Notes: a model not told the origin generated them from the sequence alone. A stretch of DNA of 64,000 nucleotides from Pseudoalteromonas arabiensis (GCF_001550155.1 NZ_LRUF01000024.1:36598-100597); one strand, 5' to 3'. Shown: positions 28,801 to 38,031, counted from the stretch's first letter. Numbers and translations are program-made.

Positions 28801-28836
28801 GTGGCTTATAAGTTTGTTGGGCTCAGTCGCTGGCGA

Positions 28837-29230
28837 TTAAATATCCCCAGTGTGGGTAGCTTATGTTACAGGATTTGCTCAAAGGAAAATGCTGGATTCA
28901 GAGCTAAAAGCAAGCCTATCGCCTCGACACTGAAGAGGGCGGGTGTGAAGAAACGCAAAGAGCTAAGACAATAGTGTTAAATCAACGTTGGTCTATGGAA
29001 TTTGTGTCATACCAGCTTAGTAATGGTAGGCACTTTTGGAGGGGATGTGGTGGATAATTACTCGCTGGAATAGTCGGTCAGTTGGTTTCTGTAACCACCA
29101 GTGGCAGGCACATCACAAGACTCCAAGGCTAGTTTATCTAAGAGTGTGGCAACCCTAATAAGCTGAACTGCGAGAACAGGACTGAATTTAACAGTAAGAT
29201 CGTGTTCTTTTGATTCATGAAAAAGGGACA
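28837..29230 (+). pseudogene. Decayed IS3-family transposase (OrfB) remnant
   Basis: Translation in shifting frames recovers IS3-type OrfB integrase segments in the right order. About 28846-28920 reads LCYRICSKENAGFRAKSK, like the RVYRLYxEENLGxRxK region. At 28977 the frame reads NQRWSMEFVSYQLSNGRHF, matching the NQRWSMDFVSDQL signature around the first catalytic Asp (here Glu). A frameshifted VVDNYSLE and GQLVSVTTSGRHI follow near 29050-29115. At 29160 KLNCENRTEFNSKIVFF corresponds to the CDNGxEFxSK block with the second Asp. Several stops and frameshifts and the Asp-to-Glu changes show it is dead. No intact ends or orfA were found. Confidence 0.7.
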
Positions 29231-29337
29231 AATTGCAGAGTTTTAATTTTGAGTCTAGTATCAATTTAGGTTATCGAAGTTTTAAGTGTGGTTATGCTTT
29301 TTAGGCTTAAATAATCTTAAAACTTTCTATCTTTTTT

Positions 29338-32300
29338 ATGATACGGATACTGTTACTTATGAAATTGCCTAGTCAAGGTTTTGGTTTACTTTTAATGCTA
29401 TTCTTTCTAGTGGCCTGTGACCGAACCTCAGTGTCATCAGGTACAAGTAAAGAATTTACAATTGAGTTGGTCCGAGCGCCTTTATCCGTAGAAGTGGGTC
29501 AATCTGCAGTGATTGAGGTTCAGTTACAACAAAATGGACAAAATATTGATGGCGCGAGTTACCTTTGGATGGAAGAGAGTGTATTACCACTTGGCTTAGT
29601 TAGTAATAGTAACCAAGGGTTCTTTGTAGCACCGTCAAATATTGAGCAAGCTAGTATTCGTGTAACAGCTAGGTTCTCAGGTATGTCGCTAAGCAAGGAT
29701 ATCACCATAGACATTACCTCACCGGTTGACGTTATTGGAGATGTTGAGTCATTAGAGGTTACAGGCCCAACGGAAGTTTCTTCTGAACACAAGGTCATTT
29801 TAAATGCGGCTTATACGGTTAATGGGTTGGTTGATAGTGACAAAGAGATAAGTTGGGAACTATTAAGTGAACAAACAGTATCTTGGCAACAAATAGATAA
29901 TCGAGTCGAGGTTACAGCACCTAATGTTTTTCAGGACACAGAGTTATTTTTCTCAGCACAAACTGAAGACACCGGCGGCTTGTTGTTTGATACGATTGTG
30001 GTTCTCACGGTTAAGCCAAGGGGCATCAGCTTTGTTAACCAGGTTAATACTGGAACGGGCAAAGTTGATGCAAACTCTCAATCGTCACATACAGTTAAGC
30101 AAAGCACTTCAGGGCAAACAGTCCACTTAACAGCAAAAGCCGAAAAGTCTGGTGGCGGTGGAAGCTTCACCTATGAATGGCAGCAAGTGAGCGGTACCAC
30201 AGTAGACTTAATAGACAGTGCCAGCCAAACCACATCTTTCGTTGCGCCCAAGCAGCCGGGAAAACTTGAATTTAAAGTAACAGCCACTGAAATTAGTAGC
30301 GGAAAAAGCACATCACAGACACAGCAAGTAGAAATAAAGCCTGGACCTTTACAGCCTCAGCAAGGTGCTAAGCATCAAGTATACAATGGTCATGGTTCTG
30401 TTAGTTTGACTGCCGAGGTTAATGGTGGCAAAGGGCCTTTTACCTATAAATGGACGCAAACAAAAGGTCCAGACGCTATGATAAGTAGTGTTAATGGAAA
30501 AACTACCGAGGTTACGCCGCCAGAGGTTACAACCGACACCGATTTTCAATGGGTAGTACAAGTAACTGATGCCGATGGCCATCAAGTGAGTATTACACAC
30601 GATATTCAAGTGAAGGCAACTGCGCCTTTGTCGGTACAGATTATTAAACCAAAGGGCTGCACCACCAACTGTTTAGTTGAAGAAGGGGATTTTGTATATC
30701 CTGCAGCAACTATCACCGGTACGCTTGATCGTGTATCAGTATTGTGGGAGAGTAGCGATGTTGCCTTTACAGATGCGACAACAGAGCACCCTGTGTTTGT
30801 TGTGCCTAATGTCAATTCAGAAACAGGTATTAGAGTCAATGTTACTGTGACAGATGGCACCAATACTGTTTCCGATTCGCTACTTTATACCGCTAAACCT
30901 GTATTTAAGCTGGCACCTCATCAAAACCAAATAGGTAGTCACTTGGCAACAGGCCCTGGAGTCAGTACAGCAGCTCCCGTTCAGGTAGAATCCGGCAAAA
31001 CTTTTAAACCAAGCATCGATATCCATGTCCCCCCTTTAGATAACGGGGCATCTCTTTCTTACCTATGGACGGTGATTGAGCCAAATCCAAAACCTAATGA
31101 CTTGATAATTGCTGGTGACAATACAGCTCAGCCCATCATTAATGCGCCATCAGTAAGCAGTAATACCAACATTAAGCTTCAGGCAACCATTACCTATACC
31201 TCACCTGAAGGTAAAGTGATTACTAAAACTACTGATACTCAGTTTCAGGCAGTACCTGTTAATGCGCCAAGCAAACCCACACTTGCGCTCAGTATGGCTG
31301 GGCATGAAAGCGTATACAGTGGTCATGTGGTGCACCCTAAAACGACAGTGATGAACGCCACTGGTCCCTTAAACTATCAGTGGGCGCAATTAAGTGGCCC
31401 AACCATTACGATTGCAGATGATAAAACGGATTCGCCAAGTTTCACTGCTCCTAGTGTGAGCGGCCATCAAGATATAGTAATAGAAGTCGAAGTGAGCGAT
31501 GGGTCAGCCGTAGCAAAAGCACAAATGACTGTGACAGTTGATCCAGTAGTCGCACCACCGAAGTTGCCGTTAATGGTAACCGCCTCTAATGATGCGACCG
31601 TAACTGCAAATGAGACAGTGAAGCCGAGAGTCAGTCTTGGCAACACCTTTGGTTCACTCAGTTATTTATGGGTAGAAACCACTAGTATAGGCATTAGCCT
31701 TACAGATCCAAACACCGCTACTCCAAGCTTTATCGCACCGAATGGCCCTGCTACTGTGACCCTTCAAGTGACAGTAAATGATACGGCTAACGGCTCTGCT
31801 ACCGATAGTGTCACTTACCATGTGAACAATGCTTTGCAAGTAACAGCTGGTGCAGCAACACGCACATTGGCTGAAGGTAATACCCTCAATTTATTGGCAT
31901 CGGCTAAAGATGCCGATGGTGCGGTAAGCTATGCATGGACTCTTGCTGATGCCGGCACAACATCACTGACGACAACAAACATTATCAACGGATCCTCAGC
32001 GAATGCAAGCTTAGACCTTCCCAATGTGGATGCTGATACTACGATCAAACTGCAAGTTACGGCAACGGATTCGGTCAATGCGGCTACCGCCACGGTTGCA
32101 GTGACCATTCAAGATCGCCACATGAGTGTCGACTTGGGCGCCGACTTTGATTTATCACCCACGCAAACGGGGTACTTAAATGCGAATGTTGCAGGAGGGA
32201 AACCGCCCTACACCTATAGTTGGACAGATGATACGAATGCCGCACTAAGCAGTATCAGTGATGCGAACCCATCATTTATCGCGCCGTCTCTGACCCATGA

Positions 32301-34446
32301 AGTAGAGCTTAACTACAACCTGACGGTAATCGACAGTTTGGGTAATACGGCTAAAGATAGCGTTGTCGTGACCGTACCCGCTTTACCTTTACTGGTCAGC
32401 GCTGGTAATGATTTTTCTATTGCTGAAAGTTTAAGTGATGTGCAGTTGCACGGCAGTGTGCAACATGCCAATGAACCAGTTTATACTTGGACGCAGATTT
32501 CAGGCTCAGATGTCACCCCTTTAAAAAATGCAAATACTTTGAATGCATCATTTACCTCTCCAGCTAAAGCTGCGGGCACCAGCGAAGACCTGGTATTTGA
32601 ACTCTCGGTTACTAGTAATGGTCGAGTCAAAAAAGACCAAGTAACAGTTACAGTGCAAGGCCAGCCCGATATATCGGCACATGTTACTCCTGTTCTTTAT
32701 GTCAATGAAGGACAAATCGTTAGTTTAGTCGGTACGGTGATCGATGCAGACTCAAGCAGCCCTGCAACGGTGCAAAGTTTAACGTGGAGCCAACTTCCTA
32801 CGGCGGCCAGTACCATTACGCTCAGCAATAGTAGCGTCAAGGGCGATGTTCGCAGTTTAACCAGTACCTTTATCGCTCCAGCCTATGGAAACGAGAACCA
32901 ATATATCTTCACTTTTGCCGCACAAGGAACAGGTAATAAAGTATCACAAACGGCGATGGTGGAAGTATTGGCTGCGCCTAGTATTAGTGCTGGTGCTGAT
33001 CTGCGCGTGCGCGCAGGGCAAACAGTTATTCTAAATGCAACGGGCAGCAGTCTCGCCAGTTATCAATGGACGCAAACGGCAGGAATGCCAATAGTTGCGC
33101 TAAGTGGTGCCAATCAATATAACGCCTCATTTACGGCACCTGATGTGACGAGCGATACAACGCTCACTTTTACTGTGGTCGGGATGCCAATAGTAGGTGG
33201 TGCTTCGCAGCAAGACATGATAAATGTCGTGGTTTATGAACCGACTATTGTTGTAATGCCAAAAAGTGCAACAGACATAACCTTAACTGAAGGTGATCCA
33301 AAGTTAGATGTTACTGTAGATTTTATAAGCAACGTAGGTTCTGCACCGATAACGCCAACGACTATTTCGTGGACCGTTACGCCGAGTACCGCGCCAGCCG
33401 ATACCTTCGCTCCTCTAAATGCAGCTACCATTAGCATCAACCCGCAAACAGGCACTGCTGGTACCTATAAACTCGACATAGTAGCTGGTGATACGCCAGG
33501 TCATTATCAGGCTGGCAACCAAAGTTATACAGTGCTGATCAAACCAGCAGCTCCGGCAACTTTACCGTTAGTCGACAGTCGCAAACTGACAGCCGCACTT
33601 AAAAGCATAAACGCGGATCTGACTTCGCTAAATGGTATCGATAAGTTAGTAAGTTTGCATGCACCGGTAATTACCGGTGGCACACCACCCTACACCTATA
33701 GCTGGACACCGCCAGCCAAAGGCGTGGTGCTAAGTGGTGAAACAACCGACAACCCAACGGCAACCATTAGCAAACCTGCGAGTGAATGCACCTATATCGG
33801 AGGGGATATTACGCTGACGGTCACTGATACTAAAGGTCAAACGGTCAGCGCCACCTTGCCTATCAAAAACAGCCGTGGAGGAGATGCGGTTAACCCAACA
33901 CCGACATCACCAGTATCATGCGATGTGTGCCGTGGACCGAAATTTATCTGCGAGCGCTCGCACAAGACTGCTGTTTGTGGCTCTGATGCTGCTGGTAATC
34001 CTGAATCATTGGCTTCCGCTGAGTTTTACAAATATCAATATTGCATCAATGATGTCGAAAACCTCATTGATGGATCACGTTATGTGACACGTCGATGTGC
34101 CACCGCTGAAACAGTGAATAAAGAGTTGGAGAGTCGGGCAAAAAACCCTGCATGGTTAGGTAAACTCATTTCCGTTGGCACTGACCCCGCTGTTGGCTGT
34201 CAGCAGTATAACGTGCACGATTTACAAGATGCGCACTTTAGTTGCTCCTTCATTTGTAAAGGTAAAGTCGGTGGTGGCTTCGATTCAGGTGGCGCTCGCG
34301 GGTGTAATATTGAAACCGTACCGGCAGTCAACCACAATTCCATACAATTACTAGAGAGCGATTACCCAGTGCCAACAGTGCCGGCCACTATTCCAGGCAC
34401 AGGCTCACCAGGTGCTTGTCCTAACGGCATTCAACCTGCTATGTAA
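29338..34446 (+). CDS. Giant Ig-like repeat lipoprotein with cysteine-rich C-terminus
   Basis: A 1702-residue exported protein. It has a lipoprotein signal ending LVAC (Cys27, or Cys20 if the ATG at 29359 is used). Asp at +2 would favour inner-membrane retention under the E. coli rule. The body (about 40-1520) consists of about 15 diverged Ig/PKD-like beta-sandwich repeats. Each has an aromatic-x-Trp strand (YEWQQVSG, YKWTQTKG, YSWTDD, YQWTQTAG) followed by a S-F-x-A-P turn and an I-x-V-x-V-x-D strand. Residues ~1528-1702 are different: Cys-rich (11 Cys, beginning CDVC) with no recognised family. Adhesion or surface scaffolding is likely. It is a large accessory gene between two gene-poor stretches. 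Confidence 0.85.
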   Translation: MIRILLLMKLPSQGFGLLLMLFFLVACDRTSVSSGTSKEFTIELVRAPLSVEVGQSAVIEVQLQQNGQNIDGASYLWMEESVLPLGLVSNSNQGFFVAPSNIEQASIRVTARFSGMSLSKDITIDITSPVDVIGDVESLEVTGPTEVSSEHKVILNAAYTVNGLVDSDKEISWELLSEQTVSWQQIDNRVEVTAPNVFQDTELFFSAQTEDTGGLLFDTIVVLTVKPRGISFVNQVNTGTGKVDANSQSSHTVKQSTSGQTVHLTAKAEKSGGGGSFTYEWQQVSGTTVDLIDSASQTTSFVAPKQPGKLEFKVTATEISSGKSTSQTQQVEIKPGPLQPQQGAKHQVYNGHGSVSLTAEVNGGKGPFTYKWTQTKGPDAMISSVNGKTTEVTPPEVTTDTDFQWVVQVTDADGHQVSITHDIQVKATAPLSVQIIKPKGCTTNCLVEEGDFVYPAATITGTLDRVSVLWESSDVAFTDATTEHPVFVVPNVNSETGIRVNVTVTDGTNTVSDSLLYTAKPVFKLAPHQNQIGSHLATGPGVSTAAPVQVESGKTFKPSIDIHVPPLDNGASLSYLWTVIEPNPKPNDLIIAGDNTAQPIINAPSVSSNTNIKLQATITYTSPEGKVITKTTDTQFQAVPVNAPSKPTLALSMAGHESVYSGHVVHPKTTVMNATGPLNYQWAQLSGPTITIADDKTDSPSFTAPSVSGHQDIVIEVEVSDGSAVAKAQMTVTVDPVVAPPKLPLMVTASNDATVTANETVKPRVSLGNTFGSLSYLWVETTSIGISLTDPNTATPSFIAPNGPATVTLQVTVNDTANGSATDSVTYHVNNALQVTAGAATRTLAEGNTLNLLASAKDADGAVSYAWTLADAGTTSLTTTNIINGSSANASLDLPNVDADTTIKLQVTATDSVNAATATVAVTIQDRHMSVDLGADFDLSPTQTGYLNANVAGGKPPYTYSWTDDTNAALSSISDANPSFIAPSLTHEVELNYNLTVIDSLGNTAKDSVVVTVPALPLLVSAGNDFSIAESLSDVQLHGSVQHANEPVYTWTQISGSDVTPLKNANTLNASFTSPAKAAGTSEDLVFELSVTSNGRVKKDQVTVTVQGQPDISAHVTPVLYVNEGQIVSLVGTVIDADSSSPATVQSLTWSQLPTAASTITLSNSSVKGDVRSLTSTFIAPAYGNENQYIFTFAAQGTGNKVSQTAMVEVLAAPSISAGADLRVRAGQTVILNATGSSLASYQWTQTAGMPIVALSGANQYNASFTAPDVTSDTTLTFTVVGMPIVGGASQQDMINVVVYEPTIVVMPKSATDITLTEGDPKLDVTVDFISNVGSAPITPTTISWTVTPSTAPADTFAPLNAATISINPQTGTAGTYKLDIVAGDTPGHYQAGNQSYTVLIKPAAPATLPLVDSRKLTAALKSINADLTSLNGIDKLVSLHAPVITGGTPPYTYSWTPPAKGVVLSGETTDNPTATISKPASECTYIGGDITLTVTDTKGQTVSATLPIKNSRGGDAVNPTPTSPVSCDVCRGPKFICERSHKTAVCGSDAAGNPESLASAEFYKYQYCINDVENLIDGSRYVTRRCATAETVNKELESRAKNPAWLGKLISVGTDPAVGCQQYNVHDLQDAHFSCSFICKGKVGGGFDSGGARGCNIETVPAVNHNSIQLLESDYPVPTVPATIPGTGSPGACPNGIQPAM

Positions 34447-34466
34447 ATAGCCTATTACATAAAGTT

Positions 34467-34494
34467 CCCCACACATCAGAGAGTGTGGGGTTTT
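34467..34494 (+). terminator. Rho-independent terminator after the Ig-like lipoprotein gene
   Basis: An eight-base stem CCCCACAC / GTGTGGGG with an eight-base loop and a TTTT tail, 20 bases after the stop codon. Confidence 0.85.
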
Positions 34495-34829
34495 ATCTCG
34501 AGCTTTGTAGCGGTCAACTAATTCCCGACAGTAAGTTAAGCCGATTCACGGCCTAAACAGAATTATCGTCTCCAATATATCGATGGGACGGTATCGATTG
34601 TAATAGTGGATATATGAACCCTTTGAGGCTTCTTGCTGGTAACCAATGTTTTGATGCGCTATCTAAAATGTACAGCGACAAGTTGGCGACACAAGGTGGA
34701 TAGAACCACTTCTGCTCCGTGGAGGCTTAGTATTAAAGAGAAACAAGAACTTCGTCGTGATATGACAGAATTTTCTACTTGGGCCAAAGCCCGCTTTTTT
34801 GAAGCGGGTTTTTGTTATTTAGACGGTTA
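34495..34829. other. Gene-poor spacer with a mobile-element-like border and an orphan terminator
   Basis: This 335-base stretch has no supported gene. The bases from about 34506 (TGTAGCGGTCAACTAATTCC) resemble the outer end of an IS3-type element, but I cannot confirm that. A short frame (34615-34710, MNPLRLLAGNQ...) is probably chance or a remnant. A clear terminator lies near its right end (separate entry). Confidence 0.35.
34790..34813 (+). terminator. Orphan Rho-independent terminator
   Basis: Stem CCCGCTT / AAGCGGG with a five-base loop and a T run on the + strand. No gene ends immediately upstream on that strand, so it may terminate a lost or non-coding transcript or read-through from the Ig-like gene. 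It does not fit the FAD monooxygenase, which ends from the other side and lacks a T run in that direction. Confidence 0.75.
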
Positions 34830-35957
34830 TCATTTGGTATGAGTTAAGTCTAGTCCTTGCATATAGAGTTGACTGAGCTCTTCTGCGGATATACTTGGTG
34901 CATCTGTGGCCGAATTAGATGATTGTTGAAAGATATGCTGAGCTATTAGTCTACCCATGTTTTGGGCGCTGGAGGTTTTATGAATACGAGTTTCATAAAA
35001 CTTCTTCAAAATAACATTGAGGCTAAATTCGGTCTTAAATAATTGAGCTAGATGCCAAGCATCTTCAAGCGCTTGGCTAGCACCTTGCCCCGATGTGGGT
35101 AAGGAAGCATGTGCAGCATCTCCGATAATAATGAGATTCTCCTTGTGCCAATAGGGAAGTGGGTCGATATCATGTACAAATATGCGTTTTAAACTGCGTG
35201 GATTATAACTATTAAGTACCTGTTGAACTTTTTTAGGCCAATCTTGAAAACGCTCATGCATTTCTTCAAACCACTGCTCCATTGGTTTCGTTTTATCAAG
35301 GTTACTAGGCCATGCAGCAGCCCAGTAACAATGTTGGTTTGCTACAGGTACTATACCAAAGCGTTCATTATTAACTCTAAAGTCATGAATTGTCTGCTCA
35401 AAAGGGGTCAGATCAATTTCACTGGTACCAATTATATTAATGAAGCCTTGGTATTTAGTTGGCATAGGCACTTTATACAGATACTCTCGAGCTTTCGATT
35501 GCATTCGTCCATCGCAGCCTACTACAAGATCAAACTTATCTTTTAATTGCGCAATGTCCTGAGTATTGACGGCTTGGTTGAAGTGAATAGTGGCACCCAG
35601 TTTCTCTAGTCGCTCGGCGAGTATCTTTATTAAGTCACGACGTAATATGCTAATAGTTGGAAAGCCGCACAGAGAGTTTAGTGTTTGAATATTAAACTCA
35701 CCCAATTGAGTGGCTTGTTTGTCGTACTGTCGCATAGCAACTGGCTGACCCCCACACTGGGTGAAATCATCTATTAGACCTAGCTGCTCAAGCACAAAAG
35801 TCGCATTAGGCCATAACGTAACGCCAGCACCGATTGTAGAAAAGCTGGTGTTTCTTTCGAATAAGGTAACCTTGATACCTTGTTTTCTTGCAAATATCGC
35901 TAACGCAAGGCCTGCAACACCTGCACCTATAATGGCTATATTTTTAATTGAACTCAT
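34830..35957 (-). CDS. FAD-dependent monooxygenase
   Basis: A 375-residue single-component aromatic hydroxylase-type flavoprotein. It has the N-terminal dinucleotide fold GAGVAGLALAIFARKQG, the DG-like motif (VVGCDGRMQS) and the second FAD motif GDAAHASLPTSGQGASQALEDA. It is related to salicylate or 6-hydroxynicotinate hydroxylase-like enzymes (PHBH fold), but no substrate can be read. It is transcribed divergently from a LysR-type regulator, 100 bases away, a standard arrangement for a regulated single-step catabolic gene. Confidence 0.87.
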   Translation of the reverse strand: MSSIKNIAIIGAGVAGLALAIFARKQGIKVTLFERNTSFSTIGAGVTLWPNATFVLEQLGLIDDFTQCGGQPVAMRQYDKQATQLGEFNIQTLNSLCGFPTISILRRDLIKILAERLEKLGATIHFNQAVNTQDIAQLKDKFDLVVGCDGRMQSKAREYLYKVPMPTKYQGFINIIGTSEIDLTPFEQTIHDFRVNNERFGIVPVANQHCYWAAAWPSNLDKTKPMEQWFEEMHERFQDWPKKVQQVLNSYNPRSLKRIFVHDIDPLPYWHKENLIIIGDAAHASLPTSGQGASQALEDAWHLAQLFKTEFSLNVILKKFYETRIHKTSSAQNMGRLIAQHIFQQSSNSATDAPSISAEELSQLYMQGLDLTHTK

Positions 35958-35987
35958 TTAAATCTTCCCAGTTTAAGAAAAAAATGA

Positions 35988-36005
35988 TTATTACTGGTCC
36001 AATAA
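35988..36005. promoter_or_regulatory. Putative LysR-type operator between the monooxygenase and regulator genes
   Basis: The interrupted palindrome TTATT-N8-AATAA is centred in the 100-base divergent spacer, the usual place for a LysR-family binding site that serves both promoters. The assignment is from position and symmetry only. Confidence 0.35.
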
Positions 36006-36057
36006 ATAGGATAAATATGGTAGTTTTGGTTTGTAAATCCCATTTGATGAGATAGTT

Positions 36058-36960
36058 TTGCTAAACAATATTGAATTACAGTGGCTTCTTAGCTTCCAGA
36101 AGGTATTTGAACAATTAAGTTTTAAGCGGGCCGCAGAGCTGTGCCAAATTCCCAAATCAAATGTGAGCCGTCATGTTGCACTTTTAGAACACGCGTTGAA
36201 TGTACGGCTATTGGAACGTACAACACGAAAAATGGTCGCGACAGAAGCGGGAGAACTTCTTTATCAAAACTTAACTCCGCTGCTTGTTGCGATGGGGGAT
36301 GTTTTACAAGAAACCTATCAAAATAGTGATTTAGTTTCGGGGCATTTAAAAGTCATTACACCTGATTTACCGTTTTTGGCAGAGGCTATGGCTGAGTTTT
36401 GTTATAAACACCCTAACATTCAGTTAAGTTGTGATACTCAGCTTAATCCCGAAGAGGGGCTATTAGAAGGGTTTGATATAGTGATACGTTTTGGACGAGG
36501 CCCTGTGGAGGATTCTGGATGGGTTGCAAAAGAGCTAGTGCGTTGGCCAAGTTGTGTCGTAGCTTCTCCTTTTTTACTAGATAAACATCCTAAACCAAAT
36601 TCAACGACTGAACTTGGTAAGCTTCCCTGTATTACAAGTTTATCAGTCTTACAAGGAATGCCATGGAAATTCAAACGAGCAGGCACAGTTAATGTTGCAT
36701 CCCGTTATAAAGTAAATAGTGGGCATATGGCAAAGTCTGCTGCACTCAAAGGGTTAGGTTTTGCGATACTTCCTTTTGAAGCGTGCAGACAAGAGCTAGA
36801 AGAAGGGCTGTTAACAAAAATAGATTCCTTAGCTGATGAGCCTGAAGATTTGGTTTTGTATGCTTTTTATTCTGGGCGTAGATATCCGTTCAAAAAAGTA
36901 AAAGCATTTATTGAGTACCTTCAACTTGTTATTCAGCAACATTATCTTTCAAGCGAATGA
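36058..36960 (+). CDS. LysR-family transcriptional regulator
   Basis: A 300-residue regulator starting at TTG (the family begins MLNNIELQWLLSFQKV). The N-terminal winged helix-turn-helix (about 8-66) has SFKRAAELCQIPKSNVSRHVALLEH. The C-terminal periplasmic-binding-like effector domain (about 90-290) includes GLGFAILP. It is divergent from the FAD monooxygenase, which it probably regulates in response to a small molecule. Its effector is unknown. Confidence 0.88.
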   Translation: MLNNIELQWLLSFQKVFEQLSFKRAAELCQIPKSNVSRHVALLEHALNVRLLERTTRKMVATEAGELLYQNLTPLLVAMGDVLQETYQNSDLVSGHLKVITPDLPFLAEAMAEFCYKHPNIQLSCDTQLNPEEGLLEGFDIVIRFGRGPVEDSGWVAKELVRWPSCVVASPFLLDKHPKPNSTTELGKLPCITSLSVLQGMPWKFKRAGTVNVASRYKVNSGHMAKSAALKGLGFAILPFEACRQELEEGLLTKIDSLADEPEDLVLYAFYSGRRYPFKKVKAFIEYLQLVIQQHYLSSE

Positions 36961-37145
36961 AGTGCTTTAAATGATTATAACTGTGTTTGGCTCTTTTACT
37001 TTTTGCAGATAGCTTGGGTATGTTTAAAAAGAGCTTTGTTAGCTTGCTAATTCGCCGTTTTGTTTATTTTGAAAGCAATTGAACTGCAAATCGTGTTTTT
37101 TTACTTTACCTTTATAAAAAGCTCTATATAATTCACCGTCATTGC

Positions 37146-37222
37146 AGGGGCGTAGTTCCAATTGGTAGAACAGCGGTCTCCAAAACCGACGGTTGGGAGT
37201 TCGAATCTCTCCGCCCCTGCCA
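37146..37222 (+). tRNA. tRNA-Trp (CCA)
   Basis: Complete cloverleaf with encoded CCA end. The acceptor AGGGGCG pairs with CGCCCCT, discriminator G. The anticodon loop CTCCAAA carries CCA (Trp). The D arm is GTTC/GAAC. The first anticodon-stem pair looks like a G/A mismatch (GCGGT with ACCGA). A TATAAT hexamer at 37117-37122 is a plausible -10 element. The gene sits at the right end of the accessory interval after guaA. Confidence 0.95.
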
Positions 37223-37290
37223 TTTCTTCCTACTTTACTTTAATCGCAAATCTTCTTATATTACTTGCTCTTAATCATGATTGAGTTGTT

Positions 37291-37593
37291 ATGAACCCAA
37301 GTTACGCTGCGATATTTTCTGTACAACCTTTAGAGCTAAATCAACACTTTCAAATGGTGTCTGACGCTCCGCTTGAACACATATCTACGCCTCAACAAAC
37401 ACCCATAACGCTTCCGTTACAGCTTCATCAAGATCTTGAAAAAGCGTTGTCTCCTATAGTAATAACGCAGATTGTCAAGGCTACCAGTATAAGTTGGCAA
37501 GAGGGCTGTTTAAGCTTGCCAAGCGATAAGCTCACTAATGAGCAGAAAAAGCAACTTTGGTCTTTAATTGGTGAACAACTTGATAAACTTTAG
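37291..37593 (+). CDS. HolD-like DNA polymerase III psi subunit (probable)
   Basis: A 100-residue cytosolic protein immediately upstream of rimI, overlapping it by 26 bases. In E. coli holD (psi, the clamp-loader subunit that contacts SSB via chi) occupies precisely this place. The sequence is short (E. coli psi is 137) and only weakly similar; the final helix (KKQLWSLIGEQL) is like the psi C-terminus (RAALWQQI). The name rests mainly on synteny and could be wrong. Confidence 0.55.
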   Translation: MNPSYAAIFSVQPLELNQHFQMVSDAPLEHISTPQQTPITLPLQLHQDLEKALSPIVITQIVKATSISWQEGCLSLPSDKLTNEQKKQLWSLIGEQLDKL

Positions 37594-38026
37594 AGCTGTT
37601 GATGCAAATGATATTGCACAGCTAATGGTCATTGAAAATGCCTGTCATAGTCATCCGTGGACAGAAAAAACCATGTTATCGTGTTTAGCGGGTCGTTATT
37701 TTAATCTTGCTGCTTTTCAAGGCGACGACATGCTGGGTTTCTATATCGGTGAGAAGGCAGGCCCTGATTACACCTTGATGGATATTTGTGTTGCACCTAA
37801 ATACCAAGGGCAGGGAATAGCAAGGCAATTACTAGCGGCGTTTATTGAGTATGGCGAACAGCATGAAGCTGAGAACCTATTTTTGGAAGTACGCGAATCT
37901 AACAATCGTGCGATTGCTTTATATGAACGTGCGGGCTTCTCACATATGTCAGTGCGAAAAAATTACTACCCAACTGCAACAGGCAATGAAAACGCAATTT
38001 TAATGGGGTTAACGCTGCGTTTTTAA
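37568..38026 (+). CDS. rimI: Ribosomal protein S18 alanine N-acetyltransferase
   Basis: A 152-residue GNAT enzyme that acetylates the N-terminal alanine of ribosomal protein S18. It shows HPWTEKTML near the N-terminus, the acetyl-CoA site QGQGIARQLL, LEVRESNNRAIALYERAGF, and the C-terminal RKNYYPTATGNENAILM. Starts at TTG 37568 or the adjacent GTG at 37571; both overlap the holD-like gene, implying coupled translation. Confidence 0.93.
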   Translation: MVNNLINFRAVDANDIAQLMVIENACHSHPWTEKTMLSCLAGRYFNLAAFQGDDMLGFYIGEKAGPDYTLMDICVAPKYQGQGIARQLLAAFIEYGEQHEAENLFLEVRESNNRAIALYERAGFSHMSVRKNYYPTATGNENAILMGLTLRF

Positions 38027-38031
38027 GCCCA

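Noticed and set aside
37146..37222. tRNA-Trp as a phage or island attachment site
   Set aside because: I saw no integrase gene and no repeat of the tRNA 3' end near guaA, so an att-site claim is not supported.
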